Below are positions 43,986 to 53,255 of a DNA stretch of 64,000 nucleotides, piece by piece; the stretch's first letter is position 1, and the number at the start of each line of letters is the position of its first letter. The position numbers were made by a program, and so were the translations under genes. The DNA is from Paenibacillus woosongensis. GTDB lineage: Bacteria > Bacillota > Bacilli > Paenibacillales > Paenibacillaceae. The stretch spans positions 62,001-126,000 of the forward strand of contig NZ_WNZW01000011.1 in assembly GCF_009725165.1 (NCBI RefSeq), in the 5' to 3' direction. The notes under the pieces were generated by a model that worked only from the letters and a program-made list of their open reading frames with translations, did not search any database and was not told where the DNA came from.

Positions 43986-45320
43986 TTGCCGTCCCAATGG
44001 TTTAAACTATCTCCACCGCGTATATTGGTGCTTGGTTTTGCGGCGATCATACTGACCGGAACGCTCCTGCTGATGACGCCGCTCGCCACCGCGACCGGGG
44101 AATCTCTTCCTTTCGTTGACGCGTTGTTTACGGCGACTTCGGCCACTTGCGTCACCGGGCTTGTCGTTCGCGATACGGGGACTTATTTTTCGACATTCGG
44201 CCAAATCGTAATTATGACGCTTATTCAGATCGGCGGACTCGGCTTCATGACGATGGCGACCCTCTTCTCCCTTGTGTTCAAACGGCGGATTTCGCTGCGG
44301 GACCGCCTTCTGCTGCAGGAGGCGATGAATCAGAATACGATGGAGGGCATCGTGCGCCTCATTCGCAAGGTACTGATGTATTCCCTGGTCATTGAAGTCA
44401 GCGCCGCCCTATTGTTTGCGATTCGCTGGGCGTTTGACATGCCGCTCGAGCGGGCCGTTTACTACGGAGTGTTTCATGCGGTATCGCTGTTCAATAACGC
44501 CGGCTTCGATTTGTTCGGAAATTTCCACAGCCTGACGGGGTATGTGGACGATCCGCTCATTAACTTCGTAGCGATATTCCTGATCGTATCGGGCGGGCTT
44601 GGTTTTATTGTGTTGTCCGAGCTCGCGGATTTCCGCCGCAGCCGCAAGCTGTCGCTGCATTCCAAAGTAGTTCTGTCCATGACCGGTTCGCTTATTATCA
44701 TCGGGGCGCTCGTCATCTTTATATTCGAATTTACGAATGCCAAAACGATGGGATCTTTGGACTGGAGCGGGAAAATATGGGGTTCGTTCTTCCAGTCGGT
44801 CACGACGCGGACGGCGGGCGCGAATTCAGTGGATATCGGGACTCTTCGCCAGGCCACTCAATTCTTCATAATCATCCTGATGTTCATCGGCGCTTCCCCG
44901 GGCTCGACGGGCGGCGGGATCAAGACGACGACGTTCATGATTTTGGTTGGCGCGGTCATTTCTATGATTCGCGGACGCAATGATATGGTGCTCTTCCGCT
45001 ATCGTTTGTCCCAGGAGCGGATTTTTAAGGCGGTCACGATTACGATGCTGGCGCTGTTTCTCGTCATAGCGGCGGCAATGATATTATCCACGACCGAGGA
45101 AGCGGGTTTTCTGAGCATTCTGTTCGAGACGACGTCCGCTTTTGCCACGGTCGGTTTATCGATGGGGCTGACCCTGGAATTGACCGATATCGGCAAAATT
45201 ATTTTATGCTTCATGATGTTTACCGGCCGCCTGGGTCTCTTGACGCTGGCTTATGCGCTTGGTCCGAAAAAGGGTAAAGAATTATACCGTTATCCCGAAG
45301 GGAAAATGATTATAGGATAG
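43986..45320 (+). CDS. ktrB: Potassium uptake transporter membrane subunit KtrB
   Basis: A 444-residue TrkH/KtrB-family channel with four M1-P-M2 repeats. Pore-loop sequences are visible: SATCVTGLVV, FNNAGFDLF, TRTAGANSVD and SAFATVGLSMG, each with the central selectivity Gly. It imports K+ with KtrA as the gating ring. TTG start after GAGGAGGCG. Downstream of a c-di-AMP riboswitch; ktrA follows after 15 bases. Confidence 0.95.
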   Translation: MPSQWFKLSPPRILVLGFAAIILTGTLLLMTPLATATGESLPFVDALFTATSATCVTGLVVRDTGTYFSTFGQIVIMTLIQIGGLGFMTMATLFSLVFKRRISLRDRLLLQEAMNQNTMEGIVRLIRKVLMYSLVIEVSAALLFAIRWAFDMPLERAVYYGVFHAVSLFNNAGFDLFGNFHSLTGYVDDPLINFVAIFLIVSGGLGFIVLSELADFRRSRKLSLHSKVVLSMTGSLIIIGALVIFIFEFTNAKTMGSLDWSGKIWGSFFQSVTTRTAGANSVDIGTLRQATQFFIIILMFIGASPGSTGGGIKTTTFMILVGAVISMIRGRNDMVLFRYRLSQERIFKAVTITMLALFLVIAAAMILSTTEEAGFLSILFETTSAFATVGLSMGLTLELTDIGKIILCFMMFTGRLGLLTLAYALGPKKGKELYRYPEGKMIIG

Positions 45321-45335
45321 GAGTTCGACCAATCA

Positions 45336-46004
45336 ATGAAAATGCAGCAGTTTGTGGTGATTGGCTTGGGGCGCTTCGGCTCCAGCCTGGCGCTTGAGTT
45401 AATGGATCTGGGTTACGAGGTGCTTGGCGTCGACCTGAACGAAGAGCTGGTCAACGAAATGAGCGCTTATTTAACCCATGCCGTCGTGGCTGATGCTACG
45501 GATGAAGATATGCTGAAATCGCTGGGCATCCGTAATTTCGATTGCGGCATTGTGGCCATCGGCAGTGATATTCAGATGAGCATTCTGACGGCGATTCTGC
45601 TCAAGGATTTGGGCATCAAAACGGTCGTCGCAAAGGCGATTTCTGTCCTGCATGGCCGGGCGCTGGAGAAGCTTGGCGTGGACCGTGTTATTTTTCCAGA
45701 GAGGGATATGGGGGTTCGCGTGGCGCATCAGCTGGTGACGCCGAATTTGCTCGATTACATCGAGCTGTCGAAGGAGTACAGCATCGTTGAGCTGAGTGTG
45801 CCTGCATGCCTGGCCGGCAAAACGCTGGGCGAGATCAATCCGCGTGTGAATTACAGCTGCAGCATCGTTGCGATCCATAAACAGACGGGGGTCATTGTCG
45901 CCCCGACCGCGATGGATGTGCTGAATGCCGGAGATATTATGGTCATGATCGGTTCTAATGATAATATCGAGAGATTTGAAGCTGTCATTAACGAGGACGA
46001 GTGA
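45336..46004 (+). CDS. ktrA: Potassium uptake regulatory subunit KtrA
   Basis: A 222-residue RCK protein. The RCK_N Rossmann fold opens IGLGRFGSS and binds ATP/ADP; the C-terminal RCK_C domain (about 140-220) is a known c-di-AMP site in KtrA proteins. It forms an octameric ring on KtrB. So c-di-AMP may act here on both the RNA and the protein (from knowledge of the family). Confidence 0.95.
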   Translation: MKMQQFVVIGLGRFGSSLALELMDLGYEVLGVDLNEELVNEMSAYLTHAVVADATDEDMLKSLGIRNFDCGIVAIGSDIQMSILTAILLKDLGIKTVVAKAISVLHGRALEKLGVDRVIFPERDMGVRVAHQLVTPNLLDYIELSKEYSIVELSVPACLAGKTLGEINPRVNYSCSIVAIHKQTGVIVAPTAMDVLNAGDIMVMIGSNDNIERFEAVINEDE

Positions 46005-46018
46005 TGGATAAAATGGCA

Positions 46019-46066
46019 GAAGAAGCTGAGTCAGCCGGGAGGGCAGACACAGCTTCTTTTATATTT
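46019..46066 (+). terminator. Terminator of ktrBA
   Basis: AGAAGCTG at 46021-46028 pairs with CAGCTTCT at 46050-46057, followed by TTTATATTT. Confidence 0.75.
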
Positions 46067-46087
46067 GGCTCTTATTTGGCGCGTTGT

Positions 46088-46762
46088 TCAGGAAGACTTC
46101 ACATCAGCGCTTCGGTACAGCCACCAGCAGATGATGGCCGCGGCGATGGAAATGGCGATGGCGAAATGGGGAGGGAGAATATCTACCAGTGTTTTGGCCG
46201 TCGCATCGATGAGCGTGGGATTCTTCGTACGAAGAGCATCTAGACTCAGAATATAAACAACGATCAAGCCGACGCCCCAGAACAAACCAAACCGAAACAT
46301 CAAGGTACTCGTCAGAAAAAACAGCATGGCCAGAAGGAAGAAGACTGCAGTCTGCGAATACCATAGCATGCCATATGAAGTGACGGCAGTGCCCGGATCG
46401 AAGGTGATCAGCGGGAGCAGCTGCCTTAGCGCCGCGATAAGGAGCGTCTGCGCAAGGGATACCGCTATGCTGAAGGCAGCGAAATAGATCAGGCTGCTCA
46501 AGTAGTACTGCTTGCGCGTCCAGCCCAAGCCCATTAGCAACGGGAAAGAGCTGGCGGCAGTAATATAAGCGGTCAGGAGGATGAAAATTGAAATTGCGGC
46601 AAAATTATTATTCATCACCAATGCGATTGCATTTTGGGGCTCATATATGCCGTATCCGGCAATCAGCCAAAAATCAAGGAACAGGACGATAGCTCCAAAC
46701 CATAACAGCCGCTTGCGGTGATTATGCCAATGGAAGGTGAGCTGGGTACGTAACGTTCTCAT
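46088..46762 (-). CDS. Six-helix membrane protein, ABC-2 permease-like
   Basis: A 224-residue protein with about six hydrophobic segments and a short basic N-terminus (LTFHWHNHRKRLLW). The layout recalls small ABC-2-type permease subunits, but no cognate ATPase gene is adjacent, so the role is unassigned. Confidence 0.6.
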   Translation of the reverse strand: MRTLRTQLTFHWHNHRKRLLWFGAIVLFLDFWLIAGYGIYEPQNAIALVMNNNFAAISIFILLTAYITAASSFPLLMGLGWTRKQYYLSSLIYFAAFSIAVSLAQTLLIAALRQLLPLITFDPGTAVTSYGMLWYSQTAVFFLLAMLFFLTSTLMFRFGLFWGVGLIVVYILSLDALRTKNPTLIDATAKTLVDILPPHFAIAISIAAAIICWWLYRSADVKSS

Positions 46763-46964
46763 GGATGGACACCTCCGATATTTGCCGTTCTTCGCGGCAC
46801 CTGCGTCAGTTAATTACTGACATAACTAACCATGTAACTAATTACCCCGATTGTCAATCTATTTACCTCTTGATTTAGTCGGTTAGCGTCAAATGAATAG
46901 ATATTTGATAGAATAAAGGGAAAATATGCCTTTATTTGATTTTGTCAAAAAGGAAGTGATCGAG

Positions 46965-47421
46965 GTGATCATCGCCACTAAGTTACATATTCCCCGGCCG
47001 CGAACGGCGCTTGTCACGCGCCACCGCCTCCTCCGTCGATTGCATGAAGGGTTGGATTGCGAGCTCACCTTGGTCACAGCGCCTGCCGGATACGGTAAAA
47101 CCACCCTGCTTAGCGAGTGGGCAATGACGATTGAACATCCGAGCGCCTGGGTATCACTGGATCAGGGGGATAATGATCGAATGCGGTTCTGGCAGCCTGC
47201 GCCAAAATCAACATCGCAGTCCCGCCAAAAAGGTCCCATTGCCCTATGTAAAACGGCTGTGGCGGCTTATGGAAACAGGGCTGTCCAATAAAGAAATTGC
47301 ACTCAAACTTCATGTTTCTCTCGCTACCGTAAAAACACATATTAACAACATCTACAGCAAGCTGCAGGTCAGAGGCAGATTGCAAGCGTTGGAATGTGCC
47401 AGAACACTCGATCTGTTCTAA
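46965..47421 (+). pseudogene. Remnant of a MalT/LuxR-type large ATPase regulator
   Basis: The first part (to about 47190) encodes the N-terminus of a large LuxR regulator: IIATKLHIPRPRT, Walker A APAGYGKTTL and WVSLDQGDND. The last part, in a different frame, encodes its C-terminal LuxR helix-turn-helix: GLSNKEIALKLHVSLATVKT and NNIYSKLQVRGR. Such proteins are normally about 800-900 residues, so roughly 700 are missing and the frame is shifted. A deletion inside a once intact gene is the simplest reading. GTG 46965 with AAGGAAG was the probable start. Confidence 0.85.
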
Positions 47422-47526
47422 GAAGCGAAGCGCGACATCATAGCGATTGCCCCGGGCCCGAATGCATTCCATTCGTTAGCCCTCACGATGCTGCTGCGAA
47501 TAGCGGAGGTCAATAGTTAAGCTTAG

Positions 47527-47572
47527 CTCAAAACGGCTTAAGCCCTATGAAAAATACAGGGTTAAGCCGTTT
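47527..47572 (-). terminator. Probable terminator of the LysR gene
   Basis: AAACGGCTTAA and TTAAGCCGTTT form a long stem (with AGCCCT/AGGGT inside), followed on the minus strand by TTTTGAGC. Confidence 0.6.
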
Positions 47573-47648
47573 GATCGTTCCTGGAAATATATTCATATTT
47601 TTATTCGATATTCGCTGGGTGTAATGAAGCCGATGTTGTGTATTCCCG

Positions 47649-48554
47649 TCACTCCAGCTCCAGGACATGGATCAGATTACCCTTGATATCATTAATCCAC
47701 TCTTTGGTCTCTTGAGTCAGCTCCGAGCTGCTGCCGTAAATGAGGCAGGTCTCCCGGCGCGTTTGCTCCAGCTCTTTCATCGGCAGAGCTACCAGTTCAT
47801 TGTCTTTCAGCAGCTGGGGCCTCAGATATGATTGCGGCAGCAGCGCAGCGGCCCGGCATGTCGGGAGGAGACGCACAATGGCTTCGAAGGAATCGATTTC
47901 CATGCGCACGTCCGGTATGATGCCGTAGCGTCCGAACAGGTCATCAATCAGCTTCCGGTACCAAGTCCCTTTGGAGAAAATGATCATAGGCAGGCCGTTC
48001 AAATCCTCCATGGCGGCCGGCTTTCCCCCGGCCAGGGCATGGTTCCGCGGAACGACCAGCTCCAGATGATCCTGAAACAGGGGGATGCATTTCAAGCCCT
48101 GCTCGGAAATCGACGAAGCGACGACGCCGAGATCAATTCTTTTGTCACGGACATAAGAGACGATTTCATGGGTTTTGCCGGTAACGAGCTTCACTTCGAT
48201 GTCCGGCGATTTGTTCATCAGCGCGGTCACGAGCGGAGGGAGAGTTGTCTGAATCGTTGTCAGGCTCGCTCCAAGCGTGATGACCCTGCGTTCGGCTGTT
48301 TTAAAGCGGGAGACCGATTGCAGGAAATGCTGGTGGCGCTGGCGCTGCTCCATGGCGTAGATGTAAGCCTCTTGGCCGACGCGGGTCAGCTCAAGCCGCT
48401 TTCCCTTCCGTTCGAATAGCGCGACTCCCCATTCCTCCTCGAGCTTGGCTATTTTGCGCGACAGGGCCGGCTGCGATAAATTCAGCAGCTTTGAGGCTTT
48501 GTTTAAGCTGGACTGCTCGACAACCGTAGTGAAGACGAGTAAATCTTCCATCAT
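47649..48554 (-). CDS. LysR-type transcriptional regulator
   Basis: A 301-residue LysR protein. The winged helix at the N-terminus reads SSLNKASKLLNLSQPALSRKIAKLEE, followed by a two-lobed effector domain. It is divergent from sdhCAB and could control it, in the manner of CcpC-type regulators of the citric acid cycle (inference). The start at 48554 is nine bases after GGAGGG; the ATG at 48563 abuts that site. Confidence 0.85.
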   Translation of the reverse strand: MMEDLLVFTTVVEQSSLNKASKLLNLSQPALSRKIAKLEEEWGVALFERKGKRLELTRVGQEAYIYAMEQRQRHQHFLQSVSRFKTAERRVITLGASLTTIQTTLPPLVTALMNKSPDIEVKLVTGKTHEIVSYVRDKRIDLGVVASSISEQGLKCIPLFQDHLELVVPRNHALAGGKPAAMEDLNGLPMIIFSKGTWYRKLIDDLFGRYGIIPDVRMEIDSFEAIVRLLPTCRAAALLPQSYLRPQLLKDNELVALPMKELEQTRRETCLIYGSSSELTQETKEWINDIKGNLIHVLELE

Positions 48555-48874
48555 AGGTAACATCCCTCCGATTGTTAGACGTATAGTCATATTGAAAAAG
48601 AATGATTTCTTAACTTGATCACCTTATTAATAGAAACTTTATGCTTGTAAATAGATATGCATAAATGTTATAACGATTAATACGTATATTGCAATTCCAT
48701 TATAAGATAAAAAGGAGTAACATTAAAAGTGACACAAGATGTTCACATGTTATTAAAATCACATGTGAATATAGCCGTTTTGATGTGGAATATATCATAT
48801 ACTTTCCTGACGGCCGGTGTCGAACGATGTTATCGAATAGGGAACGATGGAAACGGAAAGGGGAACACGCACTT
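48555..48874. promoter_or_regulatory. Divergent lysR/sdhC control region
   Basis: A 320-base A+T-rich gap. It contains an inverted repeat TTCACATG at 48742-48749 and CATGTGAA at 48762-48769, the most obvious operator candidate. The sequence between 48810 and 48874 is a G+C-richer leader with AAAGGGG before sdhC. No clear -35/-10 pair stands out. Confidence 0.45.
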
Positions 48875-49546
48875 ATGAAAGGGTTTTATTCCAGAAAGCT
48901 GCACTCGCTCCTGGGTGTTATTCCGCTAGGTTTTTTTATTCTGGAACACATGATTACGAACTTTACAGCCGTTGAAGGCGGAAGGCAGGGATTCATGGAT
49001 GCCGTTGCATTACTGAACAGTCTGCCGCTTGTTATTGTTATCGAAGCGTTATTTATTTGGCTGCCGCTGCTGTATCATGGCGTATACGGCATGTATATCG
49101 CATTTCAGGCGAAGCCGAACAATGGCAGATTCCGCAATGAACGGAACCTGCGCTATTTGCTCCAGCGGATTAGCGGAGTTATTGTATTTGCGTTCGTAAT
49201 CTGGCACGTTTGGGAGACTCGGGTACAAGTTGCATTGGGTAACGTGACGCATGAGGAGCTTGGTGCAGTGATGCACGGGATCGTTACGCAGCCGATCTTC
49301 TTCATTATTTATGTGATTAGTGTGATCGCGGCTTCGTTTCACTTTGCCAACGGCATGTGGTCTTTCCTCGTTAGCTGGGGAATTACGGTCGGCCCGCGTT
49401 CGCAGCGTGTTTCTTCGAACATTTTCATGGGGCTGTTCGTGATCGTGTCCGTGATGTTTATCTGGTCGCTGTTTGCATTCCGCAACGTGGAATTTGCTGC
49501 GGAAGGAACGGCTTTGCTGCAGACGCTGAAACCGTTTGTCGGCTAG
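48875..49546 (+). CDS. sdhC: Succinate dehydrogenase cytochrome b558 subunit
   Basis: A 223-residue membrane anchor with five hydrophobic segments and histidines in SRKLHSLLG, LEHMITNF, YHGVYG, IWHVWETR and FHFANGMW that fit the two haem b groups of the Bacillus type. It anchors SdhAB and hands electrons to menaquinone. ATG 48875 begins MKGFYSRKLHS, the family start; the long upstream frame is leader. Confidence 0.93.
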   Translation: MKGFYSRKLHSLLGVIPLGFFILEHMITNFTAVEGGRQGFMDAVALLNSLPLVIVIEALFIWLPLLYHGVYGMYIAFQAKPNNGRFRNERNLRYLLQRISGVIVFAFVIWHVWETRVQVALGNVTHEELGAVMHGIVTQPIFFIIYVISVIAASFHFANGMWSFLVSWGITVGPRSQRVSSNIFMGLFVIVSVMFIWSLFAFRNVEFAAEGTALLQTLKPFVG

Positions 49547-49568
49547 GATTGATAAATTAAATGATGTA

Positions 49569-49716
49569 GTAACGCTTAACAAAACTAAGCGAATGCTTAC
49601 GAAGCAAGATTTGTTACGTAGTTAATCCAAGAAGTAACGCTCAACAAAACTAAGCGAATGCTTACGAAGCAAGTTTTGTTACGTAGTTAATCCAAGAAGT
49701 AACGCTCAACAAAACT
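49569..49716 (+). repeat. 65-bp direct repeats in the sdhC-sdhA gap
   Basis: Two 65-base copies (49569-49633, 49634-49698) and an 18-base third start (49699-49716). Each copy holds AACAAAACT and AGTTTTGTT arms (one mismatch in copy 1) around AAGCGAATGCTT, so each can form a hairpin. The partial copy runs into the sdhA ribosome site. Confidence 0.92.
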
Positions 49717-49735
49717 TTTAGGAGTTGAAACATAT

Positions 49736-51481
49736 ATGGCTAAACAAAGCATTATCGTCGTAGGCGGCGGGCTGGCGGGGCTCATGGCTACGATCAAAGC
49801 GGCGGAGGCCGGGATTCAGGTGCATTTGTTCTCCCTTGTTCCGGTCAAGCGTTCGCACTCCGTCTGCGCGCAGGGCGGAATTAACGGCGCTGTTAACACG
49901 AAGGGCGAAGGCGACTCCCCATGGGAGCATTTCGACGATACTGTATACGGCGGAGACTTCCTAGCGAATCAGCCGCCGGTTAAAGCGATGTGCGAGGCGG
50001 CTCCAGGCATCATCCATCTGATGGACCGGATGGGGGTTATGTTTAACCGTACACCGGAGGGCTTGCTGGATTTCCGCCGTTTCGGTGGAACGAAGCATCA
50101 CCGCACGGCATTTGCTGGAGCGACGACAGGCCAGCAGCTGCTGTACGCGCTCGATGAGCAGGTGCGCCGCTATGAGGCGGCAGGCCTAGTAACGAAGTAT
50201 GAGAGCTGGGAGTTCATGTCCGCGGTGCTGGACGACGAAGGCGTATGCCGCGGTATCGTGGCGCAGAACCTTCGCTCGATGGAGGTCGTTACCTTCGCTT
50301 CCGATGCTGTGATTTTGGCGACGGGCGGGCCGGGGATTATTTTCGGAAAAACGACAAACTCGGTAATCAACACAGGTACTGCGGCTAGCGCCGTGTACCA
50401 GCAAGGTGTGTACTACGCGAACGGGGAGTTCATTCAAATTCACCCGACGGCGATTCCAGGCGACGACAAGCTGCGCTTGATGTCGGAATCGGCTCGCGGC
50501 GAGGGCGGACGGATTTGGACTTACAAAGACGGCAAGCCCTGGTATTTCCTTGAGGAGAAATATCCGGCGTACGGCAACCTGGTACCTCGCGATATCGCTA
50601 CCCGGGAAATATTCAATGTCTGCGTAGAGCAGAAGCTGGGCATTAACGGCGAGAACATGGTGTATCTCGATTTGTCCCACAAGGATCCGAAGGAGCTCGA
50701 CATTAAGCTCGGCGGCATCATCGAGATTTACGAGAAGTTCATGGGCGATGACCCTCGTAAAATTCCGATGAAAATATTCCCGGCAGTCCATTATTCTATG
50801 GGCGGCATGTGGGTTGATTATAACCAGATGACGAATATTCCAGGCCTCTTCGCGGCTGGAGAGTGTGAGTATCAGTATCACGGAGCGAACCGCCTGGGAG
50901 CGAATTCGCTCGTCTCGGCTATTTATGGCGGCATGGTGGCCGGACCGAAGGCTGTTGAATATATCCGCGGCCTGAAGAAATCGGCGGAAGATCTTAGCCC
51001 AGCGATCTTTGAGAAGAATCGCAAGGAGCAAGAGAGCAAGTTTGAGGCTTTGCTGGCGATGGACGGCACAGAGAATGCTTATGTTATCCATAAAGAGCTC
51101 GGCGAGTGGATGACCGACAACATGACGGTTGTGCGCCATAACGATAAGCTCGAAGCGACGATTGGCAAAATCAAGGAACTGAAACAGCGCTACCAAAAAA
51201 TCAACATTAACGATACGTCCCGCTGGAACAACGCCGGTGCCGCCTTTACCCGCCAGCTCTGGAACATGCTGGAACTCGCGGAAGCGATGACGCTGGGGGC
51301 ATTGCTGCGCAACGAGAGCCGCGGGGCTCACTACAAACCGGAATTCCCGGATCGTAACGATGAAGAGTTCCTGAAGACGACGAAGGCAAAATGGACGCCG
51401 GAAGGACCGCAAATCTCATATGAAGAAGTGGATGTATCGCTGATTACACCGCGGATTCGCGACTATTCGAAGGATAAATAG
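49736..51481 (+). CDS. sdhA: Succinate dehydrogenase flavoprotein subunit
   Basis: A 581-residue FAD protein. FAD loop VVGGGLAGL, the flavin-attachment region HSVCAQGGINGA, substrate-site runs RFGGTKHHRTAF and IHPTAIPGDD, and a C-terminal helical domain. It oxidises succinate to fumarate. AGGAG at about ten bases before the ATG. Second gene of sdhCAB. Confidence 0.96.
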   Translation: MAKQSIIVVGGGLAGLMATIKAAEAGIQVHLFSLVPVKRSHSVCAQGGINGAVNTKGEGDSPWEHFDDTVYGGDFLANQPPVKAMCEAAPGIIHLMDRMGVMFNRTPEGLLDFRRFGGTKHHRTAFAGATTGQQLLYALDEQVRRYEAAGLVTKYESWEFMSAVLDDEGVCRGIVAQNLRSMEVVTFASDAVILATGGPGIIFGKTTNSVINTGTAASAVYQQGVYYANGEFIQIHPTAIPGDDKLRLMSESARGEGGRIWTYKDGKPWYFLEEKYPAYGNLVPRDIATREIFNVCVEQKLGINGENMVYLDLSHKDPKELDIKLGGIIEIYEKFMGDDPRKIPMKIFPAVHYSMGGMWVDYNQMTNIPGLFAAGECEYQYHGANRLGANSLVSAIYGGMVAGPKAVEYIRGLKKSAEDLSPAIFEKNRKEQESKFEALLAMDGTENAYVIHKELGEWMTDNMTVVRHNDKLEATIGKIKELKQRYQKININDTSRWNNAGAAFTRQLWNMLELAEAMTLGALLRNESRGAHYKPEFPDRNDEEFLKTTKAKWTPEGPQISYEEVDVSLITPRIRDYSKDK

Positions 51482-51493
51482 GAGGGGAATGTC

Positions 51494-52258
51494 ATGGCTA
51501 CTGCGGAAACAACAGCCAAAAAGGTGAAGTTCATTATAACGCGCCAAGACAAGCCGGATTCGGCTCCCTATACGGAAGAGTTCGAGCTGAACTATCGTCC
51601 GGGCATGAACGTGATCAGCGCCCTGATGGAAATTCAGCGCAACCCGGTAAATCTGAATGGCAAGGACACGGCTCCAGTATGTTGGGATTCCAACTGTTTG
51701 GAGGAAGTATGCGGTGCTTGTTCGATGGTAATTAACGGCAAGCCGCGTCAGGCTTGTGCTGCTTTGATCGATAATTTGGAGCAGCCGATCCGGCTGGAGC
51801 CGATGAAGACGTTCCCGGTTGTCCGGGATTTGGTCATCGACCGCAGCCGCATGTTTAATGCGCTGAAGCGCGTCAAAGCTTGGATTCCAATCGACGGAAC
51901 TTATGATTTGGGTCCAGGGCCGCGCATGGCGGAGAAGAAACGCCAATGGGCATACGAGCTGTCCAAGTGCATGACCTGTGGCGTCTGCTTGGAGGCCTGC
52001 CCGAACGTGAACGAGAAGACTGATTTTATCGGTCCGGCAGCGATCTCCCAGGTAAGGCTGTTCAATGCTCATCCAACGGGCGAAATGAACGCGGAAGAGC
52101 GTCTGGAGGCGCTGATGGGCGACGGCGGAATCGAGGGCTGCGGCAACTCGCAGAACTGCGTGCGCGCCTGCCCGAAAGGCATCCCGCTCACGACGTCTAT
52201 CGCCGAAATGAACAAGGCGACGACCAAGCATATGTTCAAAAATTGGCTGGGCGTGTAA
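51494..52258 (+). CDS. sdhB: Succinate dehydrogenase iron-sulfur subunit
   Basis: A 254-residue protein with the [2Fe-2S] set CWDSNCLEEVCGAC plus a later Cys (RQAC), and the two C-terminal cluster motifs CMTCGVCLEACP and CGNSQNCVRACPKG. It carries electrons from SdhA to SdhC. Twelve bases after sdhA, with GGAGGGG upstream. Confidence 0.96.
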   Translation: MATAETTAKKVKFIITRQDKPDSAPYTEEFELNYRPGMNVISALMEIQRNPVNLNGKDTAPVCWDSNCLEEVCGACSMVINGKPRQACAALIDNLEQPIRLEPMKTFPVVRDLVIDRSRMFNALKRVKAWIPIDGTYDLGPGPRMAEKKRQWAYELSKCMTCGVCLEACPNVNEKTDFIGPAAISQVRLFNAHPTGEMNAEERLEALMGDGGIEGCGNSQNCVRACPKGIPLTTSIAEMNKATTKHMFKNWLGV

Positions 52259-52297
52259 ATCGTGAACAGCTCTTGCATCCGTGCCTAACAGAATCTA

Positions 52298-52348
52298 GAG
52301 AGGCCAGTTTTCCCCATGTAGTTTGGGAGAAAGCTGGCTTCTTTTTTT
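52298..52348 (+). terminator. Terminator of sdhCAB
   Basis: GAGGCCAGTTTTCCC pairs with GGGAGAAAGCTGGCTTC with a few mismatches, followed by TTTTTTT. Confidence 0.85.
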
Positions 52349-52639
52349 GGGAGGAGGTCGATAGGCTGCTGTTGAATGATAGAAGAATGCTATGTATGAG
52401 AAAGTGCAATAGCCAGATGGTTAAATCCCTTCCATGCCATATACTTGCATTACTGAAAAGATCCTTCGCAATAATGCTGTGAAATGATTCAATATATGGT
52501 TTTATAAGACTCCGGTTCAATTCAAGTTAAGGGGCCGTGTAAATAAATCAGTTCTTGTTAGCGCTTTATTTCTGGGATGGCGGCTTATTTACTTAGAATG
52601 GCTTAGAGTGTTGGTGGCGACCCTCCCCGAATATAAAAG

Positions 52640-53030
52640 GGTAATTTAAAAATCGGAATGTATTTTATACATCTAGTTAGGCGGCTTTATACAAAAATCA
52701 TGCGTTAAATGCAAAACATGCAATTAGTTTGCCTGAATGGAGCGAAATTGCCAAAATAGCTTAAAACTAAATACAGGTTTTGCAGTTAGTTCCCTCAGAA
52801 CTGGTTAGAACCTCTGAACTAACTGCATGAAATACATCTAGCTACCTGATCCCGGCATCCAGTCATCACCCAGCTTACTGATCTCGGCCAACCAGTCATA
52901 ACCTAGCTACCGATCCGGGCCAACCAGTCAAAAACCTAGTACGGCCCCCGACCAACCAGTCATAACCTAGCCAGCTGATTCCGGCCAACCAGTCATAAAT
53001 CTAGCTACCTTACCCTGGTCATCTAGGAAC
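52640..53030. repeat. Repeat-rich noncoding region before the importer operon
   Basis: Three layers. ATGTAT-ttt-ATACAT at 52658-52672 followed by CTAG. A hairpin of TGCAGTTAGTTC (52781-52792) and GAACTAACTGCA (52816-52827). Five degenerate tandem units with a period of 32-33 bases (about 52848-53015), anchored on CCAGTCA at 52859, 52892, 52924, 52956 and 52989. No coding potential was seen between 52349 and 53255. Confidence 0.85.
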
Positions 53031-53255
53031 AGGCATATATCAGCAGTTTAATTATTGGAGAGATAGACTCCGGTTCAATTAAGGAGGCGTGAGGAAAATG
53101 CCGGTATACTGTCCTCATCAAATCTAACTTGATTTTGACATTGTCAAAATCGATTCGACCATACAAAAATAAGTGTTGCTTTTTCGAAAAAAAGCCCTAT
53201 AATTAAATCCATACTTAACTTATAGGATTAATTTTAGTATTTGAGGGGGATCAAT

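Noticed and set aside
50186..51412. 408-codon minus-strand reading frame opposite sdhA
   Set aside because: It is a shadow of the codon bias of sdhA, with no ribosome site and no recognisable protein features.
51416..52231. 271-codon minus-strand frame opposite sdhB
   Set aside because: The cysteine motifs of SdhB on the plus strand leave no doubt which strand is coding.
52848..53015. CRISPR-like array with a 32-33-base period
   Set aside because: The conserved part fills nearly the whole period, so there are no unique spacers, units are degenerate, and no cas genes are present.
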